64,000 nucleotides of DNA from Neoechinorhynchus agilis (Eukaryota > Acanthocephala). A program made the position numbers and the translations under genes. The notes under the pieces are model-generated. The model made no database searches. It was not told where the DNA came from and was given only the letters and a program-made list of their open reading frames with translations. This document shows, piece after piece, positions 21,454 to 33,169 of the stretch (its first letter is position 1; each line of letters begins with the position of its first letter). The stretch lies in contig CM121343.1 of assembly GCA_051530055.1 (NCBI GenBank), forward strand, positions 5,270,001-5,334,000, given 5' to 3'.

Positions 21454-22460
21454 CTAAGAGATCCAGGAATTTCTTGATCAATAAAGATTCTCAGTCTTTC
21501 TGCGTATAGAGAGAATTGCTCAATATCGTTGTGGCCAGCTTCGGGTACCCATAAAGGCCGAGCTGGATTTTTTAAGCATTGAAAGATACATGCACCCTGC
21601 CTCACATTCACTACTTCGTCCATTTCGCCGTGGATGACTAACGTCAGCGATTGGATCCCATGGACGCGATCAACGCTTCTGAACATATCGCAACAACCTA
21701 AGCACTTCCTTACCGGAGTTTTCTGCATCCACGGGCAAGCGACGTCCATTCCACTGGTCAGAGCGGAGTGCAGAACGACTCCGGCAACATTTCGACCCAT
21801 TCTACTAGCTAAGTAGATTGCGGGGACAGTGCCAATGCTCTGACCATAGATTATGATATTCTCAGGTCTGAGATTGTAGGAATTTAGCAAAGTTTGATAA
21901 ACGGCCTCAACGTCAGCATAAACATTTCGCTCACTACAGTGACCACTGCTGGCACCGTAGCCAGAATAATCATATCCTAGAATATTACAGCCTAGACTCC
22001 GTCCTAATTGCATATAGAAGTAAGCCATCACTCCAAGATCGACTGCGTTGCCATGGGAATGGAGGATAGTGAATGTTGCGTTGGGATTGATATTGACAAA
22101 CAAGCAGCAGATGTTGTTACGCCGTTTTGTTTTTATAAAGAACGGTTGGAAGATTCTGGGGTCAAGGGTGCGCCCGTTCTTTTGGCGTAGTTGGTAGTTT
22201 TGGCCAGGGTCAGACGTTTGATGGATATCGTAGGTAGGCGGGTTAGGTGGAAGGAATGCCAGTTTGGATGCGACTGCAGACGGCCAAGGGGGACAGCAGA
22301 ACAATGAAATCCACTCGAAAATGGAGTGTCGAGCTGGCGGCGCGCCGGTGCTTGGCAGCGAAGTGGTGGTGGTGGTAGTGGTGGTGGTGGTGGTCGTCGT
22401 CGCTGTGGTAGTAACCGCGGACTCGTTAGTGTTGTTGGCATTCGATATACTAGCACGCAT
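21417..22460 (-). CDS. ABHD17: ABHD17-type alpha/beta hydrolase (depalmitoylase)
   Basis: Intronless, 347 aa. The family's Cys-rich N-terminal block LFCCPPWPSAVASKLAFLPP is present; in relatives it is palmitoylated and anchors the enzyme at the membrane. The hydrolase core has SHGNAVDLG (oxyanion region), GYDYSGYGASSG, the nucleophile elbow IYGQSIGTVP (Ser), the acid in VIHGEMDEVV and the catalytic His in EAGHNDIEQFS. ABHD17 enzymes remove palmitate from substrates such as N-Ras. Unusual is an N-terminal extension of about 50 residues before the Cys block, with a run of about 17 Thr (a GGT/GTC repeat on the plus strand near 22360-22405); relatives start just before the Cys block. No Met lies closer to the block, so the extension appears real unless a 5' intron was missed. 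The 3' end overlaps AP-3 mu. Confidence 0.93.
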   Translation of the reverse strand: MRASISNANNTNESAVTTTATTTTTTTTTTTTTSLPSTGAPPARHSIFEWISLFCCPPWPSAVASKLAFLPPNPPTYDIHQTSDPGQNYQLRQKNGRTLDPRIFQPFFIKTKRRNNICCLFVNINPNATFTILHSHGNAVDLGVMAYFYMQLGRSLGCNILGYDYSGYGASSGHCSERNVYADVEAVYQTLLNSYNLRPENIIIYGQSIGTVPAIYLASRMGRNVAGVVLHSALTSGMDVACPWMQKTPVRKCLGCCDMFRSVDRVHGIQSLTLVIHGEMDEVVNVRQGACIFQCLKNPARPLWVPEAGHNDIEQFSLYAERLRIFIDQEIPGSLSQTDAPRILNSS

Positions 22461-24500
22461 TCAAGCAAAAGTCCCTAAATCTGAAAACGCCGAAAAGAAG
22501 ACTCCAGTACCAGTTTTAAACGAAAGCTCCCGTATTCGTCATAGATCACAACCAAGTCGATTTTAAAGTGCACGACAGAGCGCCAGATCTGACTGCGTCT
22601 TGTAAAGACGTTGCACTAAATGAAACGAACACTGGCATAAAAGAAATATCGACTGAACTCCGGTGACCAAAACGGCACCGCCCTAAACACAGCGAGCGGT
22701 GTCAATTTCCAAAATGGCGGCGGTGGTGGTGGTGGTGGTGGTGCGATCGTGCGATGATGATGATGGTTGCAGCGGCGTATGTTTATACAGCGACAAATGA
22801 AAATCTAACAAGGAAGAATGCACGCAAATCAGGATGACCAATGCCCCTAAGTTGTTATATACGGAAGAAATGAAATGATGTGACGTCAAAAGGTCCCCGC
22901 ATCAAAAAGGCTTTCAAAATCGCGAATTAATGCTCTCTGTGTCCACTTCCATCGTAAATTTTTGCAAACGTGCATCGGAAAGCGGGTAAAAATTGTTGGA
23001 TAGTTTCACCAAAAGTCAAAATGAAAGCGAGAGAGAGAGAAGATGCGAGTTAAATTGAATGCGAAAAGTGCTCGTTATGGTAGCCTGCATGCTAATTCGA
23101 AAGGTTCCGTCGCGGTTTGAGAGCATCTTTACCGGTTGATAAAGTGGAAGCATAGCCCGTTCACAGATATAATCATGTTTTGGTGATTCACTAAAAGAGC
23201 TCTAATATTGTTCTTATGATTTTGTCCGAACCAATCAGAAATCTACATCGTGGAGATGTGCTACGAACGCAAAATATCTCATCAATAAGTTTTTCTTTTA
23301 GGATTGTCCAATTAAAACAAGGATCCAAGCAAACTAATGATTTTTACCTTGTTTGTTTATAGTTGCGGCGCTGTAAACAAACATAAATCAGTTTCAAACG
23401 ATCTTTGCCTTGCTGATTTGCCATAAAACGGTTAATTGGTGACAGGAAGGGAATTTCCTTGAAGGGAATGACGTGTAGTAATCCAGTATGATATACAAAT
23501 CATGCACCGAAAGAAAAACAAGAGGAAAGATTAATGGGAGCCACTATTTTGGGTGTCCGGATAAGCTCTAAGAATGGTGAATGTCGCATAGTTTTACATC
23601 GTTTGAGTTTTTACACCCATGGATGAGTATTTTGAAGAGATGCTTTACGATTCGAACTACGAGTTGAATGTGATGCAAAAAGAGTGAAAATGAACGTCAT
23701 GGGGAAAGTCCGTAGATTTATGGTCTTCAGCCTTTTCAAATTTTAACCTCGAACTTTTAGTGGTGCTTAGTGCAATAACGCATTTAAGACGCAAAAGTGG
23801 ATTTTCTCCTTCATAAAATTCCGTTGATTCCATGAGCATCTTCATGCGTGTAGTTTTGAGATGTTATAATTTTAATGGATTAAGATCGAAAGAAGGTTCA
23901 AACTAACTTTAAGAAGACATGACATTAAAGTGCTTGACATGAAATGACTAATCTTAATGTCAATGTGTGAGGAGGTAACGGGGAATGTGATTAGAGAATT
24001 ATTATGGTTAGAAGTCTTCACTCACGGTAAATATTTTTTCCGAACCTCGTATTTACCGGGTGAAGGCTTCTGAGCAAAGGTCAAGAACGGCTTAATTTGA
24101 TGTTCTTGCGCAATTTAGAGGGAAAAAGGATATCTTCGGCTTTTATCCGTGTGGTGGTGAACATATTCGAAAGAGGAAACCTGATCCGGGTCATTGCTGA
24201 TGAAATCTTCTTGATAGGATTAACTAATTAAAATATGAGTTTATTAAACGAGCGAAGTACTAAATTTAAGTTCGCAGCATCAATCACGAGTCGTTCTCAT
24301 AATGCTGGACAGCCATGTTTGTCTACGTCCGCTCCACAAAGACATAAAATCGCATGATTGGTTAACAAAAAAGTGTTCAATAAACAAAATTATGACGATG
24401 ACGCAATTCAACGCTTTGTGCGCGTTTTAAGGTCACAACTAAAAGAATTATTGTTTTTGTTGCTTTCAAGAGAGTGCAACAAATAATGCACGTTTATATC
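22461..24500. other. Intergenic: ABHD17 upstream region and CARM1 downstream region
   Basis: No gene is recognised in about 2 kb. Noted: a GGT run near 22722-22742, a CRE-like TGACGTCA at 22881-22888, and a short GA tract near 23030. The rest is AT-rich. Confidence 0.5.
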
Positions 24501-26351
24501 TCATAAATCCTTAGCATTTGTGCTGCCGTAGAGATGGTATAATCTGTCAAAGTCTGAGTCAAACACGAACGGAGTGCCACCAATCGAGTTTACGCGCCCG
24601 GTATTACTGCCTGTGCTCAGATTGTTGCTATTGTTGATGTTACAGTTCGATTCTGGAGCTCCCATCACTGGATATTGTGAGCCTTGCATTGGTGCCGCTG
24701 CGCCGTTCGGATAACTGCTCGATTGTGGCGAACCATTATAATGGAAACCTGCACCGGAAGGATTGCCTGATTCGTAGATATTCGGCGATTGATTGGCACT
24801 GTGGAAGTTTGAATTATGTGGTGGTGGCGGTGGTGGTGGTGGTGGCGGTTGTCCGTAAGCTCCATAATAGCTATCGGTTGGACTTTCTACTTGTGGTTGA
24901 CCAGGGGGAGCTGCAGGTGGCTGCCCAGTATACCGAAAATATGGATTTTTTAGATCAAGAGTGTTTTTAGACACAATATCCTTTCCTTTTATCCTCACTT
25001 CCATATCAATGTCGTAGCTCTGCCTTGTGTTTGACCTAAGAAGAAAGCTTCCGGTCATCTCCTGACTGGCATTTACCATTATCGGTTTCGATAGAAGGCA
25101 TCTGACCTGGTACCAGTGGGTAAGTGGTTGAGAAGGCGAAGTAGAGAGCCATATAGGAGGATCGCTGGGATTTCCACTAGGGAACGTAACATCAAACCAA
25201 AACGCGACTCCATGGACGATCCCACCATATAAGACATTTCCGAAGTCTGCTTCAATTCTAATCTCATAAAGATCACTCTCTTGAGCTTTCATAAAATTTA
25301 CATCATACTTATAAGGCTTACAGAGGCACACTCGAGGGTCAAATGTATCCACGACTGGTTGCCGAAAGTACTCAGAGACGGCTTCATCTTTAAGTGAACT
25401 TAAATCAATTCCATAAAACGAAGTTTGAAGCCAGAAGTTGCTTTTCGAGATCTGCTCTAAATAAAGCGCCTCATCAGTGAATGGGGCAATGTAAAGGCTC
25501 GCTGCATTTGGAAGCATCTGTCCGTCGGACTTAAGCCACTTCTTGGCATGCAAAAAAGTTTCAAGCATACGCTCATTGAACAAAAGGTATCCCATGGGTT
25601 CGGAAATTATAACGTCAACTTTCTCAGGAAGATCGATTTCTTCGATTTTCCCACAAATAACTTTAATCTTATTTTCTAGTCCATTGTTTTTCACGAGCTG
25701 ATCAGCCTGAACCGCAATTGAACTCGCCTCCACCGCGTACACTTTGGCAGCACCAGCTTGAACGGCAAAGAATGAAAGAATACCGGATCCAGCCCCTACA
25801 TCCAACACAACCTTCCCTGCAATTTTGTTGTAGTTCTCATGTATCGCACGTTGGTATGTTGATGTTCTAATGTAATCTTGCATCATATTCTGCTGTTGAC
25901 TTAGATATCCATAAAATTGAAAATATTGACTAGCGGATGAGTCGTCGGTCCTGCTGTTAAACAGAGATTTTGTTGATTCCTTTATGACACTTTCAGATTT
26001 GTCCAAATTAGCTATCAATGCGCAGAATTGGTCGCGAACCTCAGTGGAAACGAATCTGATTAAAAGGGAAGAAAATCGTAAACCATTCGTTTGGCTTGTT
26101 GACAAAATCGCATTTGTCGATCCAACGCGTGCAAAGTCGCATCGAGCAGCCGATAGGTGGATGTTGAAAACTGTTTCACTGTTCGTTTTTCGGATGCATG
26201 TAAACGATGCGTCTCTTTCTGTAGGAAGAACATGCAATGAACATTCACCACACTTTAAATCTGGCTTAAGAGTCAATTCGTTCGACGACCGATCTTCGTC
26301 TGAAATACCAGTCGCGTCCCAAACTGCCAATGCGTCGAATTTTGTTGTCAT
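24501..26351 (-). CDS. CARM1: CARM1 (PRMT4) arginine methyltransferase
   Basis: Intronless, 616 aa. A PH-like N-terminal domain covers about residues 25-125. The conserved lead-in is [20 protein letters not shown]. The SAM site is [14 protein letters not shown] (the family usually has VGCGSG; here Ala replaces Cys). The double-E loop [15 protein letters not shown] gives the two catalytic Glu. The THW loop is [11 protein letters not shown], and [14 protein letters not shown] is also conserved. The C-terminus after [12 protein letters not shown] is Pro/Gly/Asn-rich with a Pro run, in place of the vertebrate transactivation tail. CARM1 asymmetrically dimethylates histone H3 and splicing factors in the nucleus. 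The start is the first ATG and precedes the PH-like domain by the usual distance. Single-exon structure in a genome with many introns could reflect retroposition or intron loss. Confidence 0.95.
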   Translation of the reverse strand: MTTKFDALAVWDATGISDEDRSSNELTLKPDLKCGECSLHVLPTERDASFTCIRKTNSETVFNIHLSAARCDFARVGSTNAILSTSQTNGLRFSSLLIRFVSTEVRDQFCALIANLDKSESVIKESTKSLFNSRTDDSSASQYFQFYGYLSQQQNMMQDYIRTSTYQRAIHENYNKIAGKVVLDVGAGSGILSFFAVQAGAAKVYAVEASSIAVQADQLVKNNGLENKIKVICGKIEEIDLPEKVDVIISEPMGYLLFNERMLETFLHAKKWLKSDGQMLPNAASLYIAPFTDEALYLEQISKSNFWLQTSFYGIDLSSLKDEAVSEYFRQPVVDTFDPRVCLCKPYKYDVNFMKAQESDLYEIRIEADFGNVLYGGIVHGVAFWFDVTFPSGNPSDPPIWLSTSPSQPLTHWYQVRCLLSKPIMVNASQEMTGSFLLRSNTRQSYDIDMEVRIKGKDIVSKNTLDLKNPYFRYTGQPPAAPPGQPQVESPTDSYYGAYGQPPPPPPPPPPHNSNFHSANQSPNIYESGNPSGAGFHYNGSPQSSSYPNGAAAPMQGSQYPVMGAPESNCNINNSNNLSTGSNTGRVNSIGGTPFVFDSDFDRLYHLYGSTNAKDL

Positions 26352-26431
26352 TCCGAATTCGGTTCAATGGACGCTCCTATTTCACACGAACGTGCGTCTG
26401 AAAAGGTAGAAAAAGATGAGTAGCTAAAAAA

Positions 26432-26662
26432 CTAAGCGAAACGACGTTTTTGGGGACAAACATTTTTAAAGTTGATCAAATTCGCTCTAATTTCGTTTCT
26501 GCTCAACTCACTCACTACCTCATCACCTATTTCGATTCCGTCATCGCCAGTGTCCGTCGATTCACTCAAAACAGCATCATTTTCAACCTTATCGGCTACC
26601 AAACTGTCGAAATGACCGTATTCATCGGACAGCATCACCTGCCAAGGGTCACGCCAATACAT
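26432..26662 (-). CDS. Small acidic hypothetical protein
   Basis: A 76-codon frame 80 bp upstream of CARM1 on the same strand, starting MYWRDPWQVMLSDEYGHFD and rich in Asp/Glu. Composition looks coding, but no domain is recognised. A GTGAGT on the minus strand near 26515 could be a splice donor, so it may be a first exon. It could also be an upstream frame in the CARM1 5' UTR. Confidence 0.3.
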   Translation of the reverse strand: MYWRDPWQVMLSDEYGHFDSLVADKVENDAVLSESTDTGDDGIEIGDEVVSELSRNEIRANLINFKNVCPQKRRFA

Positions 26663-29097
26663 TGATTTTAATTTACTTTTGTAGCAAAATCAAATACTTT
26701 GGAGAATGTATATCCTTTTTTTTTGAAACAAAGCGAGCTGCAGAGTTGTTTCGAAAAGGTGCAATTAGAGAAGGTTCTCGTATATTCCGACACAAATTTG
26801 TGAATGCAATCTAACATGAACCAAAATTCTCAATTTCACATTAAAATACACTTTTATCTCTTTTTTCTTTAATATAGCGACTAGCCATTTTGATAAAAAA
26901 AACTCACAGAAACTATAACACCGAGTAAATGGAAGGCTAGAACTGAAAGATTAAGAGAAAATCGCAGTCAAGATTTTAGAAATCAAACATATTAATATGT
27001 CGTCTGTGAAATTCCATTGAATTTCAAAGTTACAAATCACGCTCTAATTTTTTTGGCAAAATGCGTGACAAATTTTGTGAACTTATGACTTTCACATTAG
27101 TGCTAGAAAATCAAAGAGTACTATAAATGGATGTTGAGATTATTCGATTAACTTCTACCTCATAGTTGTTTTAAAAGATGGTAAGTTTGATTTCCTGTCG
27201 CATTTCATCGGGTTTGGGCCACTTAATTTGATTTTAAGTACTTAAGATCCCATGTTTACAACGGCGGATCAGGGAATATTATGGCTCTCGAAATAAGAAG
27301 TCTCACGAACCTTTAAGGAGTTATGGTGTAACTTTAATAACTCTTGAAGCGAGTGGTTCCAGTTGTGTTTTTTTACAATTTCGAACCTCCATTTCCCAGG
27401 ATCAATAACTAATGAAAATAAAGCCTTTAGTCTTCTCCAACTCACGAAACTACCATTTAGATCTTTACATTTTATGACAACGCCATGCACGAGAACGGCG
27501 AGACAACTAATGTTCAAGTAGTTTATGAAAGAAAGTCTTATTCCTGCTCGTTATAACGCCCGAAGCTTCGTAAAGTAGAAAACCAATAAGATGAATTTCT
27601 TGGTTTTAAACTAGTTACAAATAACAATTTACCATTTGATTACCCATTAGAATACCGCGATCACTACATTTAAAGCATTTCCTGATAAAAGTTAAACTTT
27701 AATGAATAATATGCAGATAATTTCCCCCAAAAAATATTAGTTTATCCGCATTATTCGCACAGCGAATCGCGTTTAAATAAATGGTTTCTAATAATTCTTT
27801 GGCATAATGCAAATATCGATTATAGAAATCGATAAATAACCTAATTGCATAGTGAGGAGATAAATTTGAATAGTAGAATTTCATAGATGACATTCGCCTT
27901 CATGTTCAGTGCTCTTCTTTCGTCCAACAATTACCAATTATTTATAAATCGTTGAATGGCGATTGGCAGAGGCATAGTTTGCTTCACCGTTAAAAGGCAT
28001 GCCCTGTTAATTTTTTATTTTAAATTGTTCCGTAGAAGCATAGGAACCTATTGACTGTCATGGGTTTCATCAAAGGCAATTGAAAAAGTCGAAAATCCAC
28101 TTCTTTAACATAAAACTGAGTTCCAACTAATTGCGTTTGAATCTCACAAAAAGTAATATCATCAAGATGCTGAAAAATGCTTAGTAATTTAACGAGATAG
28201 ATTGACCACAAAATTGAATTTGAGTTTGTAGGTACTTACAATTTCATCGAATGACGTTTTAGCGAATTGCCGTTACCTATAACTATTCTCATGTGAGCAT
28301 TAAAACTTACAAGGGGTCGTTAAATCTTTGATGTCAATCAAATCTCTAACCATTTTTTTGAGACGAACGTACGATAAAGATTCACTAAAAAAGAACAAAA
28401 ATATTTTATCCAAATTGTATAGCTACCGATGAAGATACACACGAATATATGGGAGAGATATGAAAAACGGATTGTTGCAGTTCAATGGGAGACTACTCGT
28501 TGAAAAATTTGATTAATCTTTAAAGCGTAGTTTTTTTCAACAGCTCAATTTATATAATTTATAATCTATTTTCATCAGTGTAAACATATTGTGAAGTAGG
28601 GATCTCATTATGGCTTCCATAAAATACTATGGAATCGATCATGCTCACGTATTTGATGTTTTGACCACCTAGTATGTGGGATTGATAGATTGTTTGGATT
28701 GAAAACGACTAACCGAACTACGAGGGGATAATCTATTCTAGAGCAGTGGGCCACAAAAAACACAATTGGTCCTTTAACCAAAAGTAGCTCTTTATCCAGT
28801 AAGGATCTTTACACGTTCCTCATAACTGACAAGATGAAAATAACAAAACGAAGATGGAAACATTTACAGGGCGAAGTTAATTAAAATCGTTGGCTTTATA
28901 ACAATAATCTGTGGATTAAAAAGTAAAACCAATCAAAAATAAGGATGAAGCATCTAAGTAGTTATACCGCTCCTAAATAAAGTTGGATCCATGTCAAAGA
29001 ATTGCGCCATTGTCAGGGACGAAGCTAGTCGGCTAGTTTTAGTGATCATTCGTCAGTCCACGAACTGTAAGCGGCATAAGTAATCAATCCATGTTTG
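26663..29097. other. Intergenic, AT-rich, no recognised gene
   Basis: About 2.4 kb with only short frames. One possible extra XLF 3' exon lies near 29010-28940 (minus; reads MAQFFDMDPTLFRSG). Nothing else is supported. Confidence 0.5.
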
Positions 29098-29672
29098 CTA
29101 CAAAAGTTTTACGTTGATATTAGCTTTTTGATGATTTGTAGTGTCTAAATACTGTCTGGTTAGTTTACAGCCTTGAGCACGATAATCTTCAAGCTCACGA
29201 TCCTTCGATTTAATGATTTCACTCAACTGTTCCGTGGTTTTCATAGCCAAATTACAAACATGAACGAGAGACTTCAAAACATTAGATGTTTCATCAATAC
29301 TTGCTGAACTCCAAGTCCAACCGTTGATACGTAAACAGCATTTCTTGTTGACTTTCAAATCAAATTCAACGACGACGCGTCCATTATTAATTTCGTTAAG
29401 TTTAAAAGTTGATTCGAAGCATTTCAACAGATTATCATCTTTAAATTTTAAGCAGGGAGCTTCCAATAGATTCCTTCTCGTTTTTGGAACTTCCCGAATC
29501 ACACTCTGTCCATCGTGCACTTCTTTAGACGGTCCATCAATGCCGAAGGTGAAGCTTGATATATCTTATATGAATAAGTGTCAAGGATTAATATAATCTC
29601 GTTTGATGATTTTTTATAAAGCCACGTAAGTTTTGGTGAATTTGCCATTGTTACGTAAAATTGGTTCCATGA
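29098..29672 (-). CDS. NHEJ1: XLF/NHEJ1-like DNA end-joining factor
   Basis: Two exons (29672-29531 and 29489-29098) joined over a 41-bp intron (29530-29490) in phase 1. The stretch from ILILDTYSYKIY through the intron to RRNLLEAP has the same length as the matching stretch in human XLF (LLVSDLQQVWHE... to ...NKRLTAP). The head domain is followed by the coiled-coil start STEQL..., and then DRELEDYRAQGCKLTRQYLD, which aligns with human LEIQDYQESGATLIRDRLK. XLF partners XRCC4 and ligase IV in non-homologous end joining. The product is 177 aa against about 299 in human, and the Ku-binding C-terminal tail is not seen. A GTAAAA donor near the end leaves room for further 3' exons. Divergence is high, so the call rests on the fold pattern and two motifs. 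Confidence 0.6.
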
Positions 29673-29917
29673 CATCTCTAAAAAAAGATTAAGGAAAATG
29701 TAATTATGGAGCACTTGCAATGGTTTGAGAAAGGTGGACGGCCTTACTTTATACTCGTCGTTTGAGTCATATGAACTAGAGTTCACTGTCGCACTAAAGC
29801 CATGCAAAACACTATTTCCCACGCGTTCAACCTCAAGTCTTTCAAAAAACTCATTCGTGCTCGTCAAACACAAAATAGTCGCAGAGAAAACGCAGCGTAA
29901 TATTTCCTGTTCAATGT
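29673..29917 (-). other. Spacer between C16orf89-like and XLF-like genes
   Basis: Only 245 bp separate the C16orf89 stop from the XLF ATG. An open stretch (29921-29748) in the same frame as XLF ends in DSNDEYK followed by gtaagg, and a tttttttag acceptor lies just before the XLF ATG. It could be a 5' exon of XLF or transcribed leader. Confidence 0.4.
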
Positions 29918-31318
29918 TCAAGCGGACGGCGGCCTATGAGTGATCATCTTCAGATACATGCTCATTGCTAATGCTGAAACTCCTGTGAAGTGGGATGAAC
30001 ACTGATCTTCAATCATCATGCATCCCAGTTCCGTCGATTGAAATGTCAATATTCGATCAATAAACATGTCGGTATGTGGATGAAAGTGACCAATAAGTGA
30101 ACATACGACGATTTGTTCGGCCAATAAGTCAGCCGCTGCACTATAGGGAATGATTCTGAGCTTTAAGCACCAAAAAATAATTATCCCGTTCTTAGGTTCG
30201 CATTACCGTCTCATTTTTTTAAAAACTACATAAAAGACCTTAAAATCTTCTCATCATAAGCTGGATCAATTCAAAAATGTTTAAACCGGATTTGGGATCA
30301 TTGTGAGACTTTTCTTGCATACCACATCGAGTGTTCCATTTTTTTACTGTCATGTCGACAGTGTAGACATCCTTTCACCTTTATGTCGACACCTCAGTAG
30401 TCACAGTGGAGGAAAAAACAATCATGAATTCAAATGTGAGTAGATTTCGAGCCAAATGGAACATGATACCGATCATTAAAAAATGTTCAAAAACGTTGAA
30501 CAAAAATTAAAGGAATTTATCAATTCCGATATTTCGTCGTAAACACCAGGAACTGATAAAAAAACGCGTATAAGATTGTGCCTCGCCGAAATCAATAAAT
30601 TCTTTTAACTTTTTAACGCCATATAAAAACAATGCATACTATCGTATTGTAATAATAAAAAAACCCAAGGCTCAGAATTATGCCCACCTATCGAATCGTA
30701 CTGAGTCGATTTCCATTTCCGAAAAAACGCATTTACACATTTTCGGAAGAATGTCGGCTACGTCACTCATTTTTAAAACACGAATACCGACTCCTATCAG
30801 AATGAAAAGAATTTGATGCGTCAGAGAATATCCGCACTGCATTGGTCCCAGGACTGCTATTGCGTAACATTGGCGATCCACCGATTGCTGATCAAGCATC
30901 CGTGCTATGCAATCGTCAGATAAGGACTCATTGTATTGAGTGATATTGTGACACTTAACCGGCTCTCGGCTCCATGGAACCACATCAAATGAAAACGACA
31001 CGTTCATCAGTGGAAGAAATCGATTTATATAAACAACTTCATCCGCACTTCTAAAATCTCTACAATCATTTAATCATACTTTTGAACCAACCAATGGAAA
31101 AATGATTGTCTCACGTCGATCATAAAGCGATCCACGAGGCTGTTTAATCTCTCAGCAGTCACATTAAATGCTCCCGATTGTTTTAAGATACAAGATGCCA
31201 AATGAAAACAAAAAATCCCATCAAAGTCGATTTGAGGAATATGATTCTCGGCATAGTCTACAATACTATCCAGCCTTTTATTGACATTTGCAACAGTTAG
31301 TATAAAAAACGTGAACAT
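29918..31318 (-). CDS. C16orf89-like (UPF0764) secreted protein
   Basis: Three exons, 31318-31080, 31050-30688 and 30140-29918, with introns of 29 and 547 bp, total 274 aa with consistent phases. The start MFTFFILTVANVNKRL reads as a signal peptide. The match to vertebrate C16orf89 includes IPQIDFDGIFCFHLASCIL, then DDCIARML...CGYSLTHQILFIL (vertebrate: ...CSGYCLSHQLLFFL), EQIVVCSLIGHF and the C-terminal DQCSSHFTGVSALAMSMYL (vertebrate: GCSSHNTATAVAALGGFLY). In vertebrates the protein is secreted, thyroid-enriched and of unknown function. The second intron holds a Penelope-type end (30480-30640). Confidence 0.75.
30480..30640 (+). repeat. Penelope-type terminal repeat inside the C16orf89-like intron
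   Basis: The segment near 30548-30640 (ACTGATAAAAAAACGCG... TCGCCGAAATC, then aataaattcttttaa) matches the minus strand of 61690-61780. An inverted partner precedes it (tttatcaattccgatattt at 30514-30532), giving a fold-back. It is read as a solo end of the family represented by 61690-62191. Confidence 0.6.
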
Positions 31319-31854
31319 CTCATTATCTATGTTATAAATTTTCTTTTTTGGTAGATAACAATTCTTTCGTATGTAATATGACGTCAAATTTAATGATTTC
31401 AATAGTTTGTATCGAATCGATGATGTTTAGGTTAAATGAAGATAGGAATCGGTACGACCTGCGAAAACTGCATGAAAGTACATTCAACTAAATAAAAAAT
31501 TAGATTAGCCAGTCTAATCGCTCGTACCAAGTCCCGGATTCGGCGACGCTCTCACCAGTGAATAAAATCATAACTGAATTTGTAAAACATTTGAACAACA
31601 AATCATTTTCGTCATCGATACCTATGATGTTTGATTTTGCTTCTTCAGCACTTGAAACGATGAGCAATCCCCTTTTCGCCATCCATAAATTTACCCAAGT
31701 TTCCGACTATTCATTGCAATTCTTAGCGAAATTGCTAGAATGATTGGTTCTATTTGACTTGTAGATCAATCAATGAAACGTAAATATGTCTTGGATTCGA
31801 GTTTGGCGATGTTTTCCCCCGGATAGTTGACGGTGCTGATCATTTATTTTAAAA
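31319..31854. other. Upstream of the C16orf89-like gene
   Basis: A minus-strand 60-codon frame (31682-31500: MAKRGLLIVSSAEEAKSN...) and an overlapping plus-strand frame of similar size compete. Neither shows a domain. The promoter of the C16orf89-like gene is expected here. Confidence 0.35.
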
Positions 31855-31905
31855 TATTTCGTAAGCTTTTTGCTTACTTCTTCAGTTATATTGCTTTTGA
31901 AGAAA
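31855..31905 (-). repeat. Penelope-type 3' stem-loop
   Basis: On the minus strand: CTGAAGAA, a 6-bp GTAAGC/GCTTAC stem, then GAAATATT. It has the same layout as the ends of the two large Penelope-like elements. No RT lies beside it. Confidence 0.55.
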
Positions 31906-31919
31906 AATTTAGCTTAACC

Positions 31920-33100
31920 GTAGGTGAGGGAAGGTAAAATAAAGCAGAAGTAAAATTTGTAGAGATCGTGTGAAGGGATTTCTAAATTTCGGAGGCGTTT
32001 TTGGGAGATCATTTCAAATTTGATTGAAATTAAAGACCCAGAATTCTTAGGGAAGTGACTCGTAGGATGTCATTTGGAAGGTCGGGGGATGGGATGATCG
32101 AGGAGGTAGAATGGCAATGAATGCATTATTGGCGATTGTGAACATAAGAGGCCAGCAAGTGGATCTGCCATCCTTTTAGCTGGAGAAAGAGTAAATGGTC
32201 GACGAAGTCGAGTGCTTTCGATAAATCCAGTTGGATGAGATCGGGTGACGTGGGAGGGATTATCGTCGAGGTTACGTAGGAACGCATCCGTTGAATAAAA
32301 TTTGGGCTGGAAGCCGAATTGTAAAGGCGATAATTTCTTGTTGAAAAGTGGGAGAAAGCGAGTTTTAAAACATTTTTCGATGATCTTTAAAAGATCGGGC
32401 GAAATGGATATTGGACGGAACGATTCGGTCACGTCCATTTTTCGGAAGAAGGGTCGCCTTAGCAGTTTCCAGACAAGAGGGGTAGATGCAATATAAAAAG
32501 CTGATTTATAATGAGGGTAAGAGAATCTATAAGTTCGGGATGATGCAGCGAAGTGCCAAGTTTGGGATTTCGGATTGAGGGAACGAATTTTAAGATAATT
32601 TCTTGAGATGTTGTAGGACTTCGTATGACAGCAGTAAGGGGAGTATTGGAGAGTTGACAGAAGTGTCAGTTGCGGGAGTGATATTTTGTGATGAGTCTAA
32701 GATAGGGCAATGGCTGTAATTTGAGTCAGAGCAGAGGTTCTGATTGATGGAGTCTAGAACATATTTCAGTTTAGAAGAGGACCAATATGAGAAGGGATCA
32801 GGGGTTGCGTAGACCAAGTCTTTGACGGTCCGCTACCATGTTGAATTGCCCCTAATTTTAAAAAATTCTGGATGTTATGGTCCCGTTTTGCCCAGACGGG
32901 TAATCTAGGTGATTTTTGACGCTGAGGTGAGGTGGAGGGAGTGATGAGGGCAGAGTTCGCGGGGGGAGGGAGTTTAGAGGCGGATGAGTAGGCGTCGATA
33001 TTTGTGAACACTTGTCGAGGTGAGCGTCAATACGAGTTGGGAAGTCGCAACTCGGAGAAGGGTAGAAAAGGAAATAGATTATTGAAGTCCCTTGCAATTA
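31920..33100 (-). mobile_element. LINE RT fragment (Jockey/CR1-like type)
   Basis: Minus-strand translation gives ESFRPISISPDLLKIIEKCF, LSPLQFGFQPKFYSTDAFL and, in a neighbouring frame, LIQLDLSKALDFVDHLL (motif A). These are the standard blocks of APE-type LINE RTs. Upstream Pro/Ser-rich stretches (32590-33097) belong to the same element. Several frame breaks are present. The end with motif C is missing. Confidence 0.75.
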
Positions 33101-33169
33101 AGAAACGGTGTGAATTTGCGGAGTTTAAGTAGCTCAGTCGAACACTGATGAACGCGCATCATCACGAAT

